DNA of 9,043 bases from an uncultured bacterium (GTDB lineage Bacteria; Bdellovibrionota_C; UBA2361; SZUA-149; CALKYB01): the NCBI GenBank assembly GCA_938003565.1, contig CALKYB010000241.1, positions 1 through 9,043 of the forward strand, read 5' to 3'. Positions 1-6,100 of the stretch are shown here, piece by piece. The notes under the pieces are model-generated. The model saw nothing but the letters and a program-made list of their open reading frames with translations. It had not been told where the DNA came from and searched no databases. Both the position numbers and the translations under genes were made by a program. The stretch's first letter is position 1, and each line of letters begins with the position of its first letter.

Positions 1-1
1 C

Positions 2-94
2 AAGAGTGCCCATTCTCCCAACCCCAACCATCTTCGTCTGTATGGCGACATTCGCCTTGAACTGAAAAAGGAACCAACAGGAATAATAAAATGA
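2..94 (+). CDS. Possible 3' end of a gene entering from the left edge
   Basis: An open frame of 30 codons runs from the window edge to a TGA at 92-94. Its end, with residues such as HLRLYGDIRLELKKEP, alternates charged and hydrophobic residues like a real protein tail. I do not recognise it. The opposite strand also has a short open stretch starting with ATG at 51 and running off the edge, so the assignment is uncertain. If real, this gene would be convergent with infC. Confidence 0.3.
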   Translation, partial: KSAHSPNPNHLRLYGDIRLELKKEPTGIIK

Positions 95-143
95 AGTATC
101 GATGCAACATAAAAAAACCCAACAAAAGTAACCGAAAAAAACC

Positions 144-173
144 AAAAAAAAGTAGGCTGCTTACAGAACTACT
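144..173 (-). terminator. Intrinsic terminator downstream of infC
   Basis: Read on the minus strand, AGTAG/CTACT (173-169 with 155-151) encloses a second short stem CTG/CAG with loop TAAG. The structure is followed at once by a run of eight T (151-144) and further T-rich sequence. This is the classic layout of a Rho-independent terminator, though the stem is short and interrupted. It lies about 110 bases past the infC stop with no gene between, which supports infC being the last or only gene of its transcript. Confidence 0.55.
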
Positions 174-284
174 AAACTCCAGTGCAAAGGCCAGAGTTGT
201 CTAGGCCCGTCCAACAAATATCGCTATTCCATTGGGCCACTAAATCAAAAATAAGGGGTGAGAAGTATTTTCCTTAAAAAAAAC

Positions 285-836
285 TTACTTAACTCCCTTC
301 GGTGCTAATACCATTATCATTCGATTCCCCAGTAAAGGAGTCTGATCTTCAACAATGGAAATATCCTCTAGAGAGTCTTTAATTTTATCGAACACCTCTA
401 AACCTAGATCCTTATAAGCGCCCTCTCTACCTCGAAAGCGCATCTGGAATCTAACTCGATCGCCACCCTCTATAAACTTACGAGCATTTCTAACTTTAGT
501 ATCAAGGTCATGTTGCTCAGTGCTATACCGAAGACGAATTTCCTTAACGGTATTGGTCGCAGTTCGTTTCCTCGCCTCCGCAGCCTTTTTCTGCTCTCGG
601 TACTTTAACTTTCCGTAATCAAGCAATCGACAAACTGGTGGTTTCCCCTCTGGAGCAACAGCAACAAGATCAACCCCTTCGTCTTCGGCTCTGGATAAAG
701 CTTCTGCAATCGGGAGAACACCAATGTGCTCACCATCAGAACCTATAACCATCACCTCGGAGGCATTAATTTCACGATTAATCGGATACTTATCCGCTTT
801 GGTTTTCGCCCGCTCAGGCGGTTTTCTTCCTCGCAT
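285..836 (-). CDS. infC: Translation initiation factor IF-3
   Basis: IF-3 binds the 30S ribosomal subunit in the cytoplasm, prevents premature joining with 50S and checks initiator tRNA and start-codon pairing. The 183-residue length is normal for the family. The N-domain begins near residue 17 (YPINREINASEV); the family signature RLLDYGKLKYREQK is at about 70-83. A lysine-rich linker follows, then the C-domain with the conserved RFRGRE block at 133-138. A basic leader of about 16 residues precedes the core, as in other IF-3s. The start is ATG at 836, and an in-frame TAG only two codons upstream rules out a longer protein. The rare ATT start known from many infC genes is therefore not used. 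A purine-rich AGGGAG lies about 18 bases upstream, too far for a good ribosome site. The usual partners rpmI and rplT do not follow. Confidence 0.97.
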   Translation of the reverse strand: MRGRKPPERAKTKADKYPINREINASEVMVIGSDGEHIGVLPIAEALSRAEDEGVDLVAVAPEGKPPVCRLLDYGKLKYREQKKAAEARKRTATNTVKEIRLRYSTEQHDLDTKVRNARKFIEGGDRVRFQMRFRGREGAYKDLGLEVFDKIKDSLEDISIVEDQTPLLGNRMIMVLAPKGVK

Positions 837-863
837 AAAAAGCTAGTATAACAACTCCCTAAA

Positions 864-869
864 ATTATA
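864..869 (-). promoter_or_regulatory. Candidate proximal -10 box for infC
   Basis: The minus strand reads TATAAT at 869-864. A TTGGCT at 890-885 could be a -35 box, but the 15-base spacing is short. A transcript from here would start near 857, about 20 bases before the infC start codon. This is a motif match only. Confidence 0.3.
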
Positions 870-1009
870 GAATTTAAAATTAGAAGCCAAAGTAAGGCTC
901 CCTAAGTAAAATCGTCAACACCAGCCCAAATCTTTAAACTATTCTTGGCTAACACTGACAGGCAGGACCGTAGCCGGGGAAAGTACCCCTGTAAAGAGCT
1001 CAAGCCAGC

Positions 1010-1015
1010 ATTATA
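1010..1015 (-). promoter_or_regulatory. Candidate distal -10 box for infC
   Basis: The minus strand reads TATAAT at 1015-1010, without a convincing -35 box at 16-18 bases. A start near 1003 would give infC a leader of about 165 bases. That leader contains a GGGG/CCCC hairpin (forward 976-989) and several GGCT/AGCC elements that could pair in alternative ways. It would fit leader-level control of infC, but nothing here matches a riboswitch or ribosomal-protein leader that I recognise. Confidence 0.3.
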
Positions 1016-1067
1016 GCCTTTCTTCAAACTATTTTTTTAAATCAAAGACCCACCCCTAATGAAATAG

Positions 1068-1097
1068 ACCCTCAGAAAGAGGGTTATAGCGTTTTTT
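1068..1097 (+). terminator. Terminator-like hairpin with T-tract, no gene in front
   Basis: ACCCTC (1068-1073) and GAGGGT (1079-1084) form a perfect 6-bp GC-rich stem with loop AGAAA. Six T follow at 1092-1097 after a 7-base gap, so it is a somewhat loose intrinsic terminator in the plus direction. No plus-strand gene lies upstream. It could end a small RNA transcribed from about 850-1060, end an antisense transcript of the infC leader, or act as an attenuator in a long pckA leader. Confidence 0.4.
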
Positions 1098-1175
1098 AAA
1101 ACTTCTTCGGCTATCTCGAAATTAAGTCTTGAGAACCGCCATATTATCTGAATTTACACTGCCTAAGTTCTTTTT

Positions 1176-1237
1176 CTCACTAAACCTCTGATTTAGTTGA
1201 GTTTTTATTAGAATGGCTATCCTCAGCCTCAACTAAA
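1176..1237 (+). repeat. Three-arm inverted repeat, set 1, upstream of pckA
   Basis: The central arm TTTAGTTGAG (1192-1201) is a perfect 10-bp complement of CTCAACTAAA (1228-1237). It also complements CTCACTAAA (1176-1184), nine pairs with one bulged T and a 7-base loop. The two pairings exclude each other. A small nested stem, GGCT/AGCC (1215-1218 with 1225-1228), lies inside the long loop. No T-tract follows. The arms may work as RNA switch elements if transcribed, or as DNA operator half-sites. Confidence 0.6.
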
Positions 1238-1271
1238 CTCTTAGACCCTATTTAGTATCCGTTTTCAGCTA

Positions 1272-1316
1272 AATTTAGGAAAACCTAAATTCAATGGAAT
1301 TACTTACTGAATTTGG
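1272..1316 (+). repeat. Three-arm inverted repeat, set 2, upstream of pckA
   Basis: AATTTAGG (1272-1279), loop AAAA, CCTAAATT (1284-1291) is a perfect 8-bp hairpin or 20-bp DNA palindrome. The second arm, extended to CCTAAATTCA (1284-1293), also pairs with TGAATTTGG (1308-1316): nine pairs, one bulge and a 14-base loop. The architecture repeats that of set 1. As DNA, the 20-bp dyad alone would be a typical repressor or activator operator. As RNA, the arms offer a two-state switch. Confidence 0.6.
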
Positions 1317-1322
1317 CTGCGC

Positions 1323-1367
1323 GCTGGAAAAATAACTTATTTATGATATATTTCCAGCTTAAATAAG
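1323..1367 (+). repeat. Interlocked inverted repeats (pseudoknot order) before pckA
   Basis: GCTGGAAA (1323-1330) is complementary to TTTCCAGC (1351-1358). CTTATTTA (1336-1343) is complementary to TAAATAAG (1360-1367). Both are perfect 8-bp matches, and the arms alternate in A-B-A'-B' order. They must either form a pseudoknot or be two alternative hairpins. Only one base separates A' from B', which makes a full pseudoknot tight. The block ends 78 bases before the pckA start. Confidence 0.6.
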
Positions 1368-1434
1368 AGTGTCTCTTTGTCGTTGCATACGGCCTATGAT
1401 AGAAGTTGCGCTAAAATTTAATGATTATTTAACT

Positions 1435-1438
1435 GGAG
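1435..1438 (+). promoter_or_regulatory. Ribosome binding site of pckA
   Basis: GGAG lies 7 bases before the ATG at 1446, an ideal spacing, and supports this start. The two TATGAT hexamers upstream (1342-1347 and 1395-1400) lack credible -35 partners, so no pckA promoter is assigned. Confidence 0.7.
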
Positions 1439-1445
1439 TTTTAAT

Positions 1446-3044
1446 ATGGCTACTTCGGCTGCAGCGACGGCTACACTTTCGACCCAAGGTATTAAAGAAA
1501 CGGGCGAATTGCACATTAACCTTTCAACCAGGGAGTTGATCGCTCAAGCGCTAGATCGCAATGAAGCGGAGCTTTCTAGTACAGGAGCTCTCTCTGCTAC
1601 AACCGGAGCTCATACCGGTCGATCCCCAAACGATAAATTCACGGTAGAAGACGCAAAAACCAAAAACAATGTTGATTGGGGATCTGTAAACTGCGCTCTT
1701 AGTCCAGAGAATTTCGAAAAACTAAAAAACGATCAAGCCGATTACCTTAAGGGAAAAGAACTTTTTGTTCGTGATGCTTTCGCTGGAGCAGACAAAGACC
1801 ACCAAATTGGCGTTAGGGTTATTAACGAAGAAGCTTGGGCAAATCTCTTTTGCAAGAATTTGTTTCTTCGCCCTGAGGCTGAGGAACTTAAGTCTTTTAG
1901 TCCTGATTTTACGATCGTTCACACGCCATTCTTCGAAGCGGATCCAAGTATTCATGGAACCAAGACAAAGACTTTTATTGTTGCAAACTTTACCGAAGGT
2001 TTGATTTTAATTGGTGGAACTCGTTATGCCGGCGAAATGAAAAAGTCCATTTTTGCTGTGCTAAATTTTCTATACCCTCTCAAAGGGGTTTTAAGCATGC
2101 ACTGCTCCGCTAATATTGCCAAAGAAGGAGATGAAAACGGGGCTCTATTTTTTGGTCTTTCTGGAACTGGCAAAACAACCTTAAGTGCTAGTGGAAAAAG
2201 AAGACTCATTGGTGATGATGAACACGGTTGGAGCGATAACGGAATATTTAACTTCGAAGGAGGCTGTTACGCTAAGTGCATAGATCTTACAGAAGAGAAA
2301 GAACCAGAAATTTGGAATGCAATTAAAGAAGGCGCGATTCTTGAAAACGTGGTTCTCGAGGGTGACAAGAAAGTAGCTAACTACTCCAATACTTCTCTTA
2401 CTGAAAACACCAGAGCCGCTTACCCTCTTGAGCATATAGATGGTTTCGTTAAAGCTGGAACGGCCTCGCATCCTAAAAACATTATATTTCTTACTTGCGA
2501 CGCCTTCGGAGTAATGCCTCCAATTTCACGACTAACTCCAGAACAGGCAATGTATCATTTTCTTAGCGGCTACACCGCCAAGGTAGCTGGCACGGAGGCC
2601 GGAATGGGCAACTCCCCTCAAGCAACTTTTAGTGCTTGCTTTGGCTCACCGTTTCTTCCCTTAAAGCCCAGTGTCTATGCTGAACTCCTTGGTGAAAAAA
2701 TGAGACAGCACAAAACCAATTGCTGGTTGGTCAATACAGGCTGGGTAGGTGGAGCTTACGGTACGGGTAACCGCATTAAGCTTTCTCTAACTAGAGCAAT
2801 GGTTAACGCAGCCATTACCGGGAAACTAGACTCAGCTAGCTTCTCGGAGGACAGTATTTTTGGACTTGCCATCCCAGACACTATTGAAGGGATACCTGAG
2901 AATGTACTGCAACCCCAAGCTAGTTGGGAAGACAAGGACGCCTACGTTGAGGCAGCTAAAGATCTAGCTAGTCGCTTTAGGTCGAACTTTGAGAAGTTTG
3001 CAAAAGATAGCCCAGAATTGGTCAAAGCTGGCCCGAAGGTTTAG
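1446..3044 (+). CDS. pckA: Phosphoenolpyruvate carboxykinase (ATP)
   Basis: This cytoplasmic enzyme converts oxaloacetate plus ATP to phosphoenolpyruvate, CO2 and ADP, the entry step of gluconeogenesis from TCA-cycle intermediates. The 532 residues match the ATP-dependent class (E. coli 540). The substrate-binding GAHTGRSP is at 54-61. GGTRYAGEMKK is at 190-200, with the MKK typical of the ATP class. The metal-ligand histidine is in MHCSAN (H219). The P-loop GLSGTGKTTLS spans 237-247 with K243. The metal-binding GDDEHGW starts at 256, and the substrate arginine sits in NTRAAYP (R323). FLTCDAFGVMPP and GYTAKVAGTE are also present. No key residue is missing. The first ~15 residues are a low-complexity Ala/Thr stretch not seen in all homologues. 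The gene is probably co-transcribed with the GDH gene 69 bases downstream, and its upstream region is unusually rich in inverted repeats. Confidence 0.98.
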   Translation: MATSAAATATLSTQGIKETGELHINLSTRELIAQALDRNEAELSSTGALSATTGAHTGRSPNDKFTVEDAKTKNNVDWGSVNCALSPENFEKLKNDQADYLKGKELFVRDAFAGADKDHQIGVRVINEEAWANLFCKNLFLRPEAEELKSFSPDFTIVHTPFFEADPSIHGTKTKTFIVANFTEGLILIGGTRYAGEMKKSIFAVLNFLYPLKGVLSMHCSANIAKEGDENGALFFGLSGTGKTTLSASGKRRLIGDDEHGWSDNGIFNFEGGCYAKCIDLTEEKEPEIWNAIKEGAILENVVLEGDKKVANYSNTSLTENTRAAYPLEHIDGFVKAGTASHPKNIIFLTCDAFGVMPPISRLTPEQAMYHFLSGYTAKVAGTEAGMGNSPQATFSACFGSPFLPLKPSVYAELLGEKMRQHKTNCWLVNTGWVGGAYGTGNRIKLSLTRAMVNAAITGKLDSASFSEDSIFGLAIPDTIEGIPENVLQPQASWEDKDAYVEAAKDLASRFRSNFEKFAKDSPELVKAGPKV

Positions 3045-3100
3045 TCGGCTGGTGAATCGAGTAAGTTTTAGACAAACTTACTCGAGAGGGTTAGCTGACT
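3043..3100 (+). repeat. Composite hairpin between pckA and the GDH gene
   Basis: An inner perfect 12-bp stem (3057-3068 with 3074-3085, loop TAGAC) sits inside an outer 8-bp stem, AGTCGGCT (3043-3050) with AGCTGACT (3093-3100), which has one G-U pair. The outer stem starts within the pckA stop codon and ends 13 bases before the GDH start. There is no T-tract, so it is not a standard terminator. It may protect the pckA message, cause partial termination or processing, or affect access to the GDH ribosome site. Confidence 0.7.
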
Positions 3101-3113
3101 TTAGTGGAAGTTT

Positions 3114-6100
3114 ATGAGCAGCAGAATCTCAAAACCGCTGACTGACAAGATCCGAATCTCGGCCTCGCGCAGAGAAGAGGCTCTTTCAATTCTCAGTGGG
3201 TCAGAGAGCAATATATCCACGGTAACCGCAAAAAGTCTTGCAACTGAGCTTTTCCAACGAGCAACCGACAACTTCCTTCTTGGATACTCTGCTTCAACTC
3301 TGGCGCAAATTGCCTCAGAGTCCCATAACTTCTACACAGACTATTTAGGAGAGACTACAAACGCAACAAAAGAAGACCATCCGGCCAGAGTTAGTGTTTT
3401 CAACCCCAGCGAACCGGAACGAGAGAGCGTAACTGTTCTGTTGAGTGCGATTAGTGATCGTCCTTTCATTGTAGATACTGTTTCAGAATTTCTTAGAGTA
3501 GCTAAATTTGACACCTCTGTCTTCCTGCACCCCATTCTTCTAGACAGCGATGGCAACCATACTTCCCTTTTGTATATAGAACTGGAACGAATCGAAGACG
3601 CGGCAGAGTTAAAAAAATTAGAAGATCGTCTTCGGCGCGTTTTATCTGAACTAGTTTTTGTAACTGAAGATTTTGATGAAATAATATCCGAATCCAAAAA
3701 GATCTCCGATATCCTATTGGATGATGGTGCAGCTCTTGATATCGCTGAGCGAACCGAAGCCGCATCTCTCCTTCGATGGCTCACAAATGGCGGTTTCGTT
3801 TTTCTTGGATTCAGTAGAGCTACTAAAAGTGAAACAAAAAGTTTTGGGCTCTTTCGCTCCGAAGATCCTCTTTACCAAGAACAGTTTGACCAACTCCTAG
3901 GTGAGAAAAGTTCAGAGAATTTTGCTGATGATGGATCCTTGGTTGCGTTCACAAAACTGCCTATTATCAGTAGGGTCCATCGACGAAGCTTTATCGAAGC
4001 CCTTCGTATCAATGTCCCTGATTCGGAGGAATCCTACGTATTTCTTGGACTCTTCACTTCAAAAGCAATCAAGCAGGAAGCTTTATCGATTCCAGTAATA
4101 AGAAAGAAATTAAACTCCACTATTGAAAATGAAGGGGTTCTTCCTAATTCTCACGACTATAAGGAAATTGTCTCTTTGGTAGATAGCATGCCAAAGTCAG
4201 AACTATTTCAAGCCTCCACAGATGATTTAAGCTCTATTATAGAAATAAACCTAGAGGTACATCAACACTCCTCCACTCGACTATACCTTCAGTCCAGCCA
4301 TGGAGAGAAGTTTGCCTACCTTGTTGTTGTTCTAATGCGAACTCGGTTTACTATGGGAGCACGAAGCAGAATCCAAGGTATTCTAGCTGATGAATTCAAA
4401 GTTCCTTTTGACTCCATCGAACACAGCCTGGCTATCACAATGGATCCACTAGTCCGAATCCATTACGCGATCCCGTTGTCGGGAGTTGATTCATTGAAAA
4501 ACATAGATCTAGATGACGTCGAGACCAAAGTCGCTAACATGAGCCTCACTTGGGACGACAGACTCAGAATTCAAGCCAAAAATAAATTTGAGTCAAAAGA
4601 CCCTGGTCTAATCTCTTTCTACCAAAATAGTTTCCCTGCATCTTACAAAGCTTCCAGAACGGCTGAAGATGCTCTCCTAGATATGGGTCATCTAAAAGCC
4701 CTTGATGAACAAAATCCGATCGAAGCTTCCTTGGAAGTTCCCTCGGAGCAATCTCCAGAAAACGATGGCAATCTAGATCTTAGAATATACAAAGCGGGAG
4801 GGATCATCGCACTCAGTGATGTCGTCCCGCTTTTGGAACACACTGGATTCAAAATTATTAGTGAGAAAATTACACCACTAGCCAGCTCATTTTCAAAGGA
4901 CACCTTCATATATAGTTTCGAAATCTCACCTGGTCAATCATCTCGTGAGCAAGTACTCAAGGCTAAAACCACATTCCTCGCCGGCTTGAAAGCAATTTTA
5001 AGTGGAGAATCGGACAACGATCCCCTAAACGAACTTTTGGTCAATCCCGGACTAACAGTTGATCAAATAGCCATTCTTCGAGCATTGCAGCATTACTTAT
5101 GGCAGTTAAAAACTTTTGCTTCTGAGCGGGTTATCGCACGAGCGTTGGTAAAACATCCCCAGGCCGCATCCTTGCTTGTAGAGTATATGGAGGCAAAGTT
5201 TGATCCTAAAAATGGTCTATCTTCCAAAAGTGATCGACTTTCTGAAATGAATCGCATTCGAGTGGATTTTCTTGCCTCCTTAAAATCTGTGCCAAGACTA
5301 ACACACGACCGGGCCCTGAGAGCCCTGCTCAACGTAGCCGACGCGATTGTAAGGACAAACGCTTTCTCGCCAGACTATCCTGGCTGTGTCGCTATGAAAA
5401 TCGACTGTGGCGTTGTTGAAACTATGCCCAATCCACGGCCTTTGTTTGAGACTTTCGTTAACAGTCCTCGTGTCGAAGGAGTTCATCTGAGAAGCGGTAT
5501 GGTTTCAAGGGGTGGACTACGCTGGAGTGAAAGATCGGAGGACTACAGAACTGAAGTACTCGGTTTGATGAAAACGCAAAGAGTTAAAAATGCGATCATC
5601 ATACCCGAAGGTGCTAAAGGTGGTTTTGTTCTAAAGGAACGTTCCTCCGACAGAAGAATTTTATCTCAGCTAGTTGAGAAAGGTTACAAAGAGTTCATTA
5701 ACTGCTTGCTGGAACTTAGTGACAATCGAGTAGCTGATAAAATCGTTCACCCCGAGAACATGGTAGTTTATGATAGTCATGATCCTTACCTAGTAGTTGC
5801 GGCAGACAAAGGGACTGCAACATTTAGCGATCTCGCAAACACCATAGCTTCAGATAAGTTTAAATTTTGGCTCGACGATGCTTTTGCCTCCGGTGGAAGC
5901 AATGGATATGATCACAAAAAGTTAGGAATCACAGCAAAGGGTGCCTGGGAGGCTGTAGTACATCACTTCCGTAGAATCGGAATCAACCCTGACAAAACTC
6001 CTTTCACTTGTGTTGGCATAGGTGACATGTCAGGAGATGTTTTTGGCAACGGAATGTTGAGAAGTAGGAACACAAAGCTTGTTGCCGCTTTCAATCACAA

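Noticed and set aside
188..240. tRNA-like fold or terminator formed by GGCCC/GGGCC near the infC 3' end
   Set aside because: Only a 5-bp stem with a large loop forms. There is no T-loop consensus and no T-tract.
946..1020. Known riboswitch or tRNA/tmRNA upstream of infC
   Set aside because: GC-rich segments were compared by eye with cobalamin, TPP, FMN, c-di-GMP and tRNA/tmRNA signatures. None of the conserved cores is present.
1722..2471. Several 60-96-codon frames on both strands inside pckA
   Set aside because: They lie in other frames of a clearly coding, motif-rich gene, and none has a ribosome site or recognisable domain.
3341..3784. 147-codon minus-strand frame inside the GDH gene
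   Set aside because: The composition, with very many Ser and Arg residues, is that of an antisense shadow of the GDH coding sequence.
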